Below, in pieces: positions 1-8,247 of a stretch of DNA of 64,000 nt. The stretch lies in the NCBI GenBank assembly GCA_052161645.1, contig CP197414.1, one strand, 5' to 3'. Position numbers and translations under genes: made by a program. Positions within the stretch are counted from its first letter, which is position 1; the number at the start of each line of letters is the position of its first letter. The stretch comes from Laterigemmans sp052161645 (lineage in GTDB: Bacteria; Planctomycetota; Planctomycetia; Pirellulales; Pirellulaceae). Below the pieces are notes generated by a model. It was not told the origin of the DNA. It made no database searches and saw nothing but the letters and a program-made list of their open reading frames with translations.

Positions 1-1772
1 CCGCCCCCCTCGCGTCTCTCCAGCTTAATCGGAACCTTCAAAGACTCGCCCTTTTTTACCGTCACGCTGGCCGGTTCTCCGCAGATGACCGTCAGCGGTG
101 CCAAGTCATCTGCCGAAACGACCAACGGCAATTGCGTGCAGCGGCGGCTGCGAAGGAGGTCACGTCCCGCACCACGGCTCACGGCCACTGTCACCGGCAC
201 CGCCTCAGCCTGCAGTTGACTCTCACCCTCACCAGCGCGGCCAATGACATGTAGCGGCCCGTCAAAATCAGCAGCCTCCGCATCGGCAACGAGGGTTAGT
301 TGGGTTTGAGTCTGATTGGCGGCAATCGTGGCCGGGCGGCAACTAACGCCAGCTGGCAAGCCCTCAATGGAGACTTCAATCGGGCCGGACCAACCATCGT
401 GACGAACCGCCAGCACACGGATCGCTTCCGCACCGCCACGAAAAAGCTTGCTGCCCAGTGGCCTCGCCTGCTTGGCATCATTATGCGGATATGCCCGATA
501 AGCAACGAGCTTAAATGCGGGCTGCGGTTCGCGGATGTTGAGCAAGAACTTTTGCCGCGCCGAAAGCGTTTCGCCCACATCCAAGTCGCGCACGATCAGA
601 CGATAGGTAGCCGTCTCGGGAAACGATACCAAGGTCACCGGATCGCCCGAATGCAAGTTCAAGATACCATCACCAAAACTTTGGCTATCTTCCACTCGCG
701 TGACAGCATGTGTTTTCGTTTCCCCCTCCGCAACCGGTTCCAAGCGGACCAGTTCCAGCCGCGCATCGGTCGGTTGGCCGAGGCGCTGCGAAGCGAGCTC
801 AATCACCATCCGCTGGTCTTTCTCGGCGGAAAATTCAAATTGCAGTTCCTCGTGACCGGAACCAAACCACCAAGTTCCTTGATGGGGCAATTCAATGGCC
901 TGCGGCTTAGCTGGCGTCGCAGTCTGCTCATCAGCGGCCAATTGCCCCCCGGCCGTGGCAGACTCTGGGGCCGCGTAGCCAACGACGGCTCCGGCGACTT
1001 GAGCATCGACCTCAATCAGTTCTGTCGCGGTGGCTAATTCCTGGACGACCAATTGATAGAAAAATTCTTCACCGCCGCGATAGAGAAAGTCGTGCACTGC
1101 GAGCAGATAATCACCGGCTGGTAAATCGTTGACGACCAGCACGGGATCAAATCCATCGGCCCCGTGCCGCGCCGCGATTTGACGTCCGCTAAAATCATAT
1201 AACTTGAGATACCCAATCATCCGCGAATCAATTTGTTGAGCCAAGCACTCCAACTTCAGCGACTGAGCTTGCGGCAACTGCAAGCTAAAATAATCAAGCG
1301 TCGCGGCCGTCGACTTGGCCTGAATCACCCCGGGTATCTGTATCGAGCTGGGTTGTTCGGGTTGATGGCTGGGAGTGGGCAACAAGGTATGCGGCAACGG
1401 ACTGACAACAAAGCTCCGCGGATTCGAGACGCCATGCCTGCCCACGGCCCACACTTCATACCTGCCGGCTGGCACGTCTTCGGCTACCGTTAAGTTAAAA
1501 CTTCCATACTTAATCGTCGGGTGATCGGAGAATGGGCGTGGCTCGCCAGTTTGAACCTCCGCCGTGATCCCCGGGTGGGAAAACAGCAGGCGGTCAATTT
1601 CGTCGAGCCGATCGCCGGCGGTGATTGACAGTTCGCAAGCTGACCCGGCCGCGGCGCCGTGGGGCCAAATAGCCTTTAGTTCAACGGGCAGGAACTGAGC
1701 ACTGACGGCAAGCGGGGCGACGAAAGTGGAGCAACAAACGATACCCAGGAGGGCGACGCGTAGGAACGACAA
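1..1772 (-). CDS. Secreted pre-peptidase C-terminal (PPC) domain protein, 3' end outside window
   Basis: The frame is open from a TTG at 1772 to the window edge, about 590 residues, so the C-terminus is missing. The first 25 residues form a signal peptide (LSFLRVALLGIVCC, then APLAVSAQ). Beta-rich segments follow; residues around 140-240 and 290-400 resemble PPC domains, with the typical pattern of a load of small and acidic residues and YxLxV strands (for example DYLLAVHDFLYRG). An upstream in-frame GTG at 1823 is possible but would put residues before the signal peptide. It lies last in a minus-strand run after the DUF1501 and DUF1549/DUF1553 genes, an arrangement common in planctomycetes. 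The trio is exported; its substrate is not known to me. Confidence 0.75.
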   Translation of the reverse strand, partial: MSFLRVALLGIVCCSTFVAPLAVSAQFLPVELKAIWPHGAAAGSACELSITAGDRLDEIDRLLFSHPGITAEVQTGEPRPFSDHPTIKYGSFNLTVAEDVPAGRYEVWAVGRHGVSNPRSFVVSPLPHTLLPTPSHQPEQPSSIQIPGVIQAKSTAATLDYFSLQLPQAQSLKLECLAQQIDSRMIGYLKLYDFSGRQIAARHGADGFDPVLVVNDLPAGDYLLAVHDFLYRGGEEFFYQLVVQELATATELIEVDAQVAGAVVGYAAPESATAGGQLAADEQTATPAKPQAIELPHQGTWWFGSGHEELQFEFSAEKDQRMVIELASQRLGQPTDARLELVRLEPVAEGETKTHAVTRVEDSQSFGDGILNLHSGDPVTLVSFPETATYRLIVRDLDVGETLSARQKFLLNIREPQPAFKLVAYRAYPHNDAKQARPLGSKLFRGGAEAIRVLAVRHDGWSGPIEVSIEGLPAGVSCRPATIAANQTQTQLTLVADAEAADFDGPLHVIGRAGEGESQLQAEAVPVTVAVSRGAGRDLLRSRRCTQLPLVVSADDLAPLTVICGEPASVTVKKGESLKVPIKLERREGG

Positions 1773-1848
1773 GGCGGGATTCCAATGACTGTAGCAGGCG
1801 CCATTCGATCCATGAGCGCGCACAGCTAGGAACTGCGAAAAATAATAC

Positions 1849-4449
1849 TTAGTGATTAAACAGAAACTCTTTCGAATTGACCAAAGACCAAATGATGTCT
1901 TCGTAAGCTTCCTGTTGATTTTCTTTCCCCGCAAGGTAGTTCAAGGTAGCTTGCATCTCTTGTTCGCGGGGCGGCCGGCTGAAGGCCAAGCGGTAGAGTT
2001 CGCTGATCTTAGCTTCGTTGCTGCGCTCGTTGTCGGCTGCCAATTGAGCCGCGCGTGCTTGAGCCCCGGAGAGCTTATTTTGCATCTCTTCGGAGTTCAG
2101 CAAGTGCAGACTCTGAGCGAGGTTTGCATCTTGGGTGCGCTCGCATTCGCAAGCTGTCGAGGCGGAGGGTTGGCCGAAGACATCCAAGAAATACGATTCA
2201 AACGCCGTGTCGGGGAGAGCCACGGCCCGCGTCCCGGCTGGCATGCCGCCAAATCGGGTTTCGCTGAGGGTTACTCGATCCACGGCATCGAGCAACACTT
2301 CCGCTTGCAAACGCTTGGGGTAAAAACGCGAGTAGCTGCGTTCATCACCCAAGTTGGCAGCGCGAGGTTGATGATCGAGCGAGTAGCTGCGGGAGAGGAC
2401 CAGCAGACGGATGAGCGCTTTGAGATCGTACCCCGACTCGACAAATGAATCTGCCAGCGCGTCGAGCAGGACTGGATTGGATGGTGGGTTGGTGACTCGC
2501 AAATCATCCTCGGGTTCGATCAGCCCGCGTCCAAAGAAATGCTTCCAGTAACGGTTGACCAGTGCTTTGGCAAAGAATGGATTCTCCGAATTGGTCATCC
2601 AATCGGCCAAGTGCATGCGTGGATCTTCGCTCACGTCGATTGGCAAGGGCTCGGAGTCCAAACCGGCCGGCGCCAGTGCTTGCCCCGACTTGGGATCGGG
2701 CTGCGTGGCTGCTGCCACACGGGTAAAGAACATTGGTTCGACCGGGTCACCATCGACGCGTTTCGTGACGGTGGCAAAGAAGGCCGCCATCCGCGCGTAA
2801 TCCGCTTGACTCCATTTCTCGTAAGGATGGTGATGACAACGCGCGCACTGCACGCGTTGACCGAGGAACAGCTGCGCGGCATCTTCCACCCGTTGATTGA
2901 TATCTGGCACCTGCTGATACCAGGCTACCGGTGGATTATTGGCCACGCTGCCGGCGGCGGAAATGATTTCATGCACAAACTGATCATAAGGTTTGTTGGC
3001 ATCGAGGCTGGAGCGAATCCAATCATAAAACGCCATCGTGGAGTAGTGCAGCTCACCGCGTTGCCGCCGGTTCCGTAGAATGGCATTCCATTTCGAAGCA
3101 AAGTACTCCGCGTAATCTTGGCTGGCTAACAGACGTTCGACTAACTGCTCGCGTTTATCAGCACCCTGATCTTGCTCGAACTGTTCGGTTTCGGCCAGCG
3201 TCGGCAGACGACCGGCGATATCGAGCGTGACGCGTCGCAGGTAGGTGGCATCGTCACACTCGCCCGAGGCGGGAATGCCGAGCGACTGTAGTTTCGCAAA
3301 CACGTGCGTATCGACAACGTTGCGAGGCTCGGGAGTGAGTGATTCGCCGGCAGTCAACTGTAACTGTTCCGCCGGTAGGGGAATGTCGGCGCGAAATACA
3401 GTTACCTGTCCCTGATAGCGGGCCATGACGGCCACATCACCGATCATCGAACCGAGCTTCACCAAACCGGTCGGGGAAACCTCGGCCATGTCTGGATCAT
3501 TGGACTCGAACACCGCAGCCCGGGTCACATCCTCCACCGTGCCATCGGAATAGGTCGCCACGACGGCCAATTGTTGCTCGGCCGCGGGGTACAGGCGACG
3601 GTGTTGGGGAACGACCTGAATCGACTCGACTTGCGGACCTTCACCCTCGCCGTAAGGCATTCCCTGGGCGATCCAACGTCGGAGGATGCGGTATTCGTGG
3701 CTGTCTTTTTCTAATCGTTGTCCGCCACCGTGCGGCGATGCATTAATTGCTTTGAGCAGCAATAGGCTGTGATCGGGCAAAGCGGGTGATACTCTTCTGC
3801 CACGTGACTCACCGACGAGGTGTTTATAGTCTTCGCGGGGTTCAAAACCTAATAACGACAATTGAAAACCATTCTGACCGGCCGCTTTGCCATGGCAACC
3901 ACCGCCATTGCAACCCAGTTTGGTGAAGATGGGGACGATCCGACCGGGGAAACTGAGTGGCGGCTCATTGCCGGTGTCGGTGACCGACAATTGGAACTCG
4001 GCAGTCTGCGGATCTGCAGCGGGAATGCCGGCCGGAGAACCATCTGGCAAACTGGCGATGATCGTGACGTCACCATCGGCAACGGGCACGACGTAACCGC
4101 TGCTGTCGACGTTGACGATCCCTTCGGGAACCACTCGCCAGTGAACTTGGCGAGTCACGTCACGCAGGTCACCACTGGCGTTCGCACCGGCAACGACCAA
4201 TTGCACGCGAGCATCTTGTCCGCGGAGCTTCGTTGCTGCGGTTGGGTTATTGAATTGCAACTGGACCGTCCGCGCCACAACTAAGGTATCGCCCGCGGCT
4301 GCGTCACTTTTGTCGGCTGCGATGACCGGTTCTGGGGACACCGGCTCCGGCGACTCTGCCCTGAGTCGACCGACACCAACAAAAGTTGTCGCCAGTCCAC
4401 AGCACACGGCAGCACATATCAGGGTCTGACGAAACAACATGGCAATCAT
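1849..4449 (-). CDS. DUF1549/DUF1553 planctomycete cytochrome-like protein with Ig-like domains
   Basis: 866 residues with an N-terminal signal peptide (residues 1-30). Bacterial Ig-like (Big_2) stretches lie near residues 45-150 and 275-365. Between them is a cysteine motif CNGGGCHGK followed by QNGFQLSLLGF, the hallmark of the planctomycete PSCyt-type region. DUF1549 covers roughly 380-590 and includes CARCHHHPYEKW; DUF1553 covers roughly 600-860 and ends near the C-terminus. These proteins are exported and always travel with DUF1501 proteins. Haem attachment at the CxxCH of CARCH is plausible, but the first motif is C-x4-CH and not canonical. The biochemical role of the family is unknown. 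The second ATG at 4440 is an alternative start. Confidence 0.88.
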   Translation of the reverse strand: MIAMLFRQTLICAAVCCGLATTFVGVGRLRAESPEPVSPEPVIAADKSDAAAGDTLVVARTVQLQFNNPTAATKLRGQDARVQLVVAGANASGDLRDVTRQVHWRVVPEGIVNVDSSGYVVPVADGDVTIIASLPDGSPAGIPAADPQTAEFQLSVTDTGNEPPLSFPGRIVPIFTKLGCNGGGCHGKAAGQNGFQLSLLGFEPREDYKHLVGESRGRRVSPALPDHSLLLLKAINASPHGGGQRLEKDSHEYRILRRWIAQGMPYGEGEGPQVESIQVVPQHRRLYPAAEQQLAVVATYSDGTVEDVTRAAVFESNDPDMAEVSPTGLVKLGSMIGDVAVMARYQGQVTVFRADIPLPAEQLQLTAGESLTPEPRNVVDTHVFAKLQSLGIPASGECDDATYLRRVTLDIAGRLPTLAETEQFEQDQGADKREQLVERLLASQDYAEYFASKWNAILRNRRQRGELHYSTMAFYDWIRSSLDANKPYDQFVHEIISAAGSVANNPPVAWYQQVPDINQRVEDAAQLFLGQRVQCARCHHHPYEKWSQADYARMAAFFATVTKRVDGDPVEPMFFTRVAAATQPDPKSGQALAPAGLDSEPLPIDVSEDPRMHLADWMTNSENPFFAKALVNRYWKHFFGRGLIEPEDDLRVTNPPSNPVLLDALADSFVESGYDLKALIRLLVLSRSYSLDHQPRAANLGDERSYSRFYPKRLQAEVLLDAVDRVTLSETRFGGMPAGTRAVALPDTAFESYFLDVFGQPSASTACECERTQDANLAQSLHLLNSEEMQNKLSGAQARAAQLAADNERSNEAKISELYRLAFSRPPREQEMQATLNYLAGKENQQEAYEDIIWSLVNSKEFLFNH

Positions 4450-4485
4450 CTATAAGGAGGCGGGAGCAAGTGCGAGTGAGCGTTG

Positions 4486-5832
4486 CTAAATTAGCTCTGC
4501 GATCGGAGCATGGTCGACCAGGAATTGCGGACGGCCGGTGGGGTCGGCAATCGTCACGGCTGACGTATCGATACCCAAATTGTGATAGAGGGTGGCCATG
4601 ATTTCTTGCATATGGACGGGGCGCGTGGCAGCTTCCTCACCGAGTCGGTTGGTAGATCCGATGGCTTGTCCGGTACGCATGCCACCGCCAGCCAGGAACG
4701 CACAACTCACTTGGTTCCAGTGGTCCCGTCCGGCACCCGCGTTAATTTTGGGTGTGCGGCCAAATTCGCCCCACACCACGATCGTGACATCGTCCAGCAT
4801 GCCGCGGACTTCTAGGTCTTCGATCAGCGCGCTGAGACATTGATCCAGTTTGCCACCGTGATCGCGGACGAGGTCAAAATTTTGTCCGTGACTGTCCCAG
4901 CGACCGTAGCTAAGACTGACCACGCGAGCCCCCGCTTCCACCAAGCGTCGCGCCATCAACAGATGGTCGTTACAAGTCGGCGCCCCGTCGTATTGATACT
5001 TGTAAGGTTTGCCATCACCATAACGTGCGACCACGCTGGGGTCTTCTTTGCTGAGGTCGAGCGCGTCGATCAGCTTGCTGCTGGTTAACACGTCCAACGC
5101 CCGCTGGCCAAACGCATCCATACCTTCCATCGCGCCGGTCACGTCGATGTCACGTCGCAGTGTGTCGATTTCTTGCAGCAGGCTGCGACGATCCGATAAA
5201 CGCTCGAGGGTGATCCCATTGAGCGTCATATTTTTCATGCCCGGCCCGTCTGGCTTGAACGGCGCGTAGGCGGAACCGAGGAAACCGGCTGCCCCAGAAT
5301 CCGACCAAGGCACGTGTGAGGTTTTGGCGGCCAAGCCGATGTTGGGTGGCACCGATGCGTCCACGGGGCCAAACAACTTGGAAACCGCTGCCCCAATCGC
5401 CGGACGACCACCGATGCTTTGCAGATCATTCGGACGCCAGCCCGACATGCACTGCACGGCATCGTGTCCACCCGCACAGCCGACCACGCTGCGAATTACT
5501 GCCGCTTTGTCCATCTGCTGGGCCAAGCGGGGAAAGACTTCGCAAATTTCAATTCCCGAGACGTTTGTCTTAATGGGCTTGAACTCGCCCCGAATCTCGC
5601 TGGGCGCTTCGGTCTTGATTTCCCACATGTCTTGATGGGGCGGACCACCGGCCAAAAAGATATTGATGACCGATTTGTGCGACCCGGTCGATCCGGAAGC
5701 AGCTTCGGCACGCATTAAATCGGCCAAAGTAAAGCCGCCAACTCCGCAGGAGAGGCCACCTATTTTCAGAAATCCGCGACGCGAAACGCCGTCGCAGTAC
5801 TTGGAACCTCGAGAGCCAACAATCGATAACAT
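4486..5832 (-). CDS. DUF1501 domain protein, Tat-exported
   Basis: 448 residues from the ATG at 5832, which has GGGAGAG about nine bases upstream; a longer reading from 5916 adds a non-conserved leader. Residues 14-40 carry a twin-arginine signal (SRRGFLKIGG). The body is a sulfatase-like alpha/beta fold of the DUF1501 family: an early metal-site region (NIFLAGGPPHQDMW), a middle segment SYGRWDSHGQNF, and a late segment VVWGEFGRTPKIN followed by GRDHWNQ. It is the first gene of the trio with the two genes that follow it on the minus strand, 36 bases before the DUF1549 gene. DUF1501 proteins are thought to be hydrolases of the alkaline phosphatase superfamily, but no substrate can be read from sequence. 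Confidence 0.9.
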   Translation of the reverse strand: MLSIVGSRGSKYCDGVSRRGFLKIGGLSCGVGGFTLADLMRAEAASGSTGSHKSVINIFLAGGPPHQDMWEIKTEAPSEIRGEFKPIKTNVSGIEICEVFPRLAQQMDKAAVIRSVVGCAGGHDAVQCMSGWRPNDLQSIGGRPAIGAAVSKLFGPVDASVPPNIGLAAKTSHVPWSDSGAAGFLGSAYAPFKPDGPGMKNMTLNGITLERLSDRRSLLQEIDTLRRDIDVTGAMEGMDAFGQRALDVLTSSKLIDALDLSKEDPSVVARYGDGKPYKYQYDGAPTCNDHLLMARRLVEAGARVVSLSYGRWDSHGQNFDLVRDHGGKLDQCLSALIEDLEVRGMLDDVTIVVWGEFGRTPKINAGAGRDHWNQVSCAFLAGGGMRTGQAIGSTNRLGEEAATRPVHMQEIMATLYHNLGIDTSAVTIADPTGRPQFLVDHAPIAELI

Positions 5833-6060
5833 GATTTTTACTCTCCCATCAGTGGGAATTTGTTGGTGCCAGCGAAGCGACTGGCGAAGGCGGGATGGCG
5901 GACAAGCGCCACTCAATATTATATCGATCCCTCCAAGGCAAAATCAACAACTGTCTCAAAGTTTCCCTTTGGGGGTAACCAACGGGGGGCAATTGCCCGC
6001 AAAACCCAGGCCGCACTCCCCTAAAAACTCCGTTTCAGCCGCTTTTTACCGAGCCAAAGC

Positions 6061-7191
6061 TCATTTCCCAGTTGGCTGCTGGCGAGGCAGATCGCGGCTC
6101 ACACGATGACATTTGCGACAATTCTCCCCAACCCGGCGGGCAGAATTATCCAGCGTTTGTGGTGGGGGGCTGCCTGTTTTGGCGGCTTGCCAAGCCCGAA
6201 TCGACCGCTCCAGCGACTCGGCCGCCTCTGCGGAATCGCGCAACAATTCCATATATTCAGGCTCTCGCCCCGTATTCTTTTCGGCCCTAATCAACTCCGC
6301 AAAGTGTTCGCGCAGCAGCAGCGCCTCATGCGCTGGCTCTAGGTCGGGGTGCTCGGCAGGTGACTGCCAACCGGCCGCCGCGATTTGGCCGATCCGCTCA
6401 TGGGTGTGTTCCAGCTGCACCATCGCTTCGGCCAGTGCCGGTACCTGGGCGTGTGCCGTGAATTCGACCTGGAGTTGATCGAGCACCTGCGGCGCGACTG
6501 GCCGCGCGTTTGCAGCGGCTTGGTGTAAACCAAGGTAATGGGGACTGGTGCCGGCCATTTTTAATACCGCCGCCGCCGAATGGGCGGGCAACATGCCGGC
6601 CGCCACGCAAGCGACCGTCGCGGCGGCAGGACTGCGATGCTTACCATGGTGACAGTGAATGTAAATTGGTCCCTCAAGTTCACGCAGCGCTTTGGCTAAT
6701 TCCAGCCCGCGGTGATCGGAAATGCCATCGTAACCGTGCGGCAAATGCACGTAAAGTAAACCAAACTCAGCGGCGGTCGACTCATCAGGTTGTGCCCCGT
6801 CAACGCTGAGGACCGTTTTGACACCCAACTGCTGTAGCTCAGCAAAGGCGGCTCGATCCGCAGGCAGGCCGCCCGAGAGCACGCTGGGATGAAGCTGCAG
6901 GACGTTCGGTAAATGTGCCGTGGCGATCCTCTGAGGAAACGTTGGCGTGCCTGCCCGGCTGGCCGCTGCAGCTTGATCATCAGCTTCACCATCGTTGTCA
7001 TCAGCAGCCGCTTGGCCCTCGGCCGTGGCTACAAAACAGACTGGCTTGGAGAAGCAACCACTGGTGCACTGGTTAACTCCAGACGACCAGTAGCAGGCCG
7101 CTGCGAAAACAGCAAAACCGGCTCGCTGTAAGTTAGCTCGAACTAAACCAGATTGGAGAGCTAACTTAAAGCGGTCGATGACTAACAGCAT
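6061..7191 (-). CDS. Exported tyrosine/dual-specificity phosphatase-like protein fused to a cytochrome c'-like domain
   Basis: 376 residues. A hydrophobic segment near residues 22-36 suggests export or membrane anchoring. Residues 95-215 look like a cysteine phosphatase: a GGLPADRAAFAELQQLGVKTVLSV start and the P-loop HCHHGKHRS, which satisfies HCx5R. The remaining 160 residues are helical with many Ala/Glu and end in ENCRKCHRVSRD, a CxxCH haem site placed where cytochrome c' (c556) proteins carry theirs, close to the C-terminus after the fourth helix. The combination suggests an extracytoplasmic phosphatase that senses or needs haem; that is inference. It is transcribed alone on the minus strand, 228 bases upstream of the DUF1501 gene. 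Confidence 0.75.
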   Translation of the reverse strand: MLLVIDRFKLALQSGLVRANLQRAGFAVFAAACYWSSGVNQCTSGCFSKPVCFVATAEGQAAADDNDGEADDQAAAASRAGTPTFPQRIATAHLPNVLQLHPSVLSGGLPADRAAFAELQQLGVKTVLSVDGAQPDESTAAEFGLLYVHLPHGYDGISDHRGLELAKALRELEGPIYIHCHHGKHRSPAAATVACVAAGMLPAHSAAAVLKMAGTSPHYLGLHQAAANARPVAPQVLDQLQVEFTAHAQVPALAEAMVQLEHTHERIGQIAAAGWQSPAEHPDLEPAHEALLLREHFAELIRAEKNTGREPEYMELLRDSAEAAESLERSIRAWQAAKTGSPPPQTLDNSARRVGENCRKCHRVSRDLPRQQPTGK

Positions 7192-7274
7192 GACGATTGT
7201 ACTAACTGAGGTCGTGGATTCTAGCAGGACTGTTAAGGACCATTCGAATGCGAGTACCAGGGCCTAGTGCCCAA

Positions 7275-7354
7275 ACGGCTAGCCACCGTTAGCCGTTAGC
7301 CGTTAGCGGTTTTGGCGCTAGCCACCGTTAGCGGTTTTGGCGCTAGCCACCGTT
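7275..7354 (-). repeat. 25-bp repeat element, locus 1 (two full units plus fragments)
   Basis: Two identical tandem 25-bp units lie at 7302-7326 and 7327-7351, preceded by a partial unit (7275-7287) and two short GTTAGCC copies. On the minus strand the unit begins GGTGGCTAGCGCC and ends with CCGCTAAC. The same unit occurs on the plus strand at 44710 and three times from 47888. The element sits between two divergently transcribed genes. Confidence 0.9.
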
Positions 7355-7501
7355 TCGTTCCTTCATCAAATATTGTAACCGAACTCATTCTCAGCAGGTG
7401 GACACCAGCTACGATTTGCGACCCATGCGGTCCCGTGTTTTTTGGTTCTAAGAAACTAACGTATGCTGGTACTTTTACTTTCGGCGGAGCGAAGGGCGAC
7501 T

Positions 7502-7530
7502 TTGATTGCCAGCGGAGCAGACCGTTTAAT
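7502..7530 (+). promoter_or_regulatory. Candidate sigma70 promoter of the HAD/G1P dehydrogenase pair
   Basis: TTGATT at 7502-7507 and TTTAAT at 7525-7530 are separated by 17 bases and precede the HAD phosphatase start by about 32 bases. This is a match to consensus only; planctomycete promoters are poorly defined. Confidence 0.35.
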
Positions 7531-7562
7531 ACCGCTAACACATCCTCAATGCCAACGAACGG

Positions 7563-8237
7563 ATGGTGATCATGGGATTTGCGGAAGCCCCCGTGGGCAG
7601 CAATATTTTTGTCAGTGATTTCGACGGCACGATGACTCGCTATGATTTTTATCGGTTGGCGATCGAGCAATTGATTCCTTCGGATTGTCCTGATTATTGG
7701 TCCGATTATCGACAAGGCAGGTTGACCCACTTTGAGGCGCTGAGGAAATACTTTCTACAGATCCGGGCCAGTGAGCCGGAGGTTTTGGCCATCGTCGATC
7801 AGATGGAATTGGACCCCGAGTTGCCCGCATCGTTGCGAGCCCTCCGCGAGGCGGGCTGGCATGTCGTGGTGACTTCAGCCGGTTGCGATTGGTACATACA
7901 ACGGCTCTTCAACCAAGCCGGCGTTCAGTTAGAAGTCTACGCCAATCCCGGCGACTTTGTTCCCGGCTTGGGATTGGATATGCGGCTGCCGATCGGCTCG
8001 CCGTTTCTTTCTCAGACAGTCGGTGTCGATAAAGCGGGCGTGGTCAAGCGAGCGCAGCAACTGGGGGGCCGGGTCGCGTTCGCCGGCGATGGTCTACCTG
8101 ACAGCGAGGCAGCTTGTTTGGTGCCGAGCGATTACCGGTTTGCCAAAAGCGACTTGGCCGAAACACTGAGCAACCACCAGCAAGCTTTTCAGCCCTTTCA
8201 TCGCTGGTCGGAAATTGCCAACCAGCTTCTACGTTAA
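7563..8237 (+). CDS. HAD-family phosphatase, MtnX/SerB-like
   Basis: 224 residues. The catalytic motif DFDGTMT lies near residue 19, with the nucleophile Asp and the general-acid Asp two residues later. Motif II is VVTSAG near residue 100 and motif IV is AGDGLPDSEAA near residue 180, so all HAD residues are present. Length and the WSDYRQGRLTHFEAL cap region resemble MtnX-like 2-hydroxy-3-keto-5-methylthiopentenyl-1-phosphate phosphatases, but no other methionine-salvage gene is nearby. The stop is ten bases before the glycerol-1-phosphate dehydrogenase gene, so the two are likely cotranscribed and the phosphatase may act on a related phosphate ester. The ATG at 7572 is an alternative start with GGTGAT just upstream. 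Confidence 0.8.
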   Translation: MVIMGFAEAPVGSNIFVSDFDGTMTRYDFYRLAIEQLIPSDCPDYWSDYRQGRLTHFEALRKYFLQIRASEPEVLAIVDQMELDPELPASLRALREAGWHVVVTSAGCDWYIQRLFNQAGVQLEVYANPGDFVPGLGLDMRLPIGSPFLSQTVGVDKAGVVKRAQQLGGRVAFAGDGLPDSEAACLVPSDYRFAKSDLAETLSNHQQAFQPFHRWSEIANQLLR

Positions 8238-8247
8238 GCAGGCAGCT

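Noticed and set aside
300..1037. Plus-strand frame of 245 codons
   Set aside because: It is antisense to the secreted PPC gene, which has a signal peptide and open frame to the edge.
2539..3078. Plus-strand frame of 179 codons
   Set aside because: Antisense to DUF1549/DUF1553 and without conserved residues or a ribosome site.
7312..7569. Plus-strand frame beginning in the 25-bp repeat
   Set aside because: It starts inside the repeat and overlaps the HAD gene start; no domain is visible.
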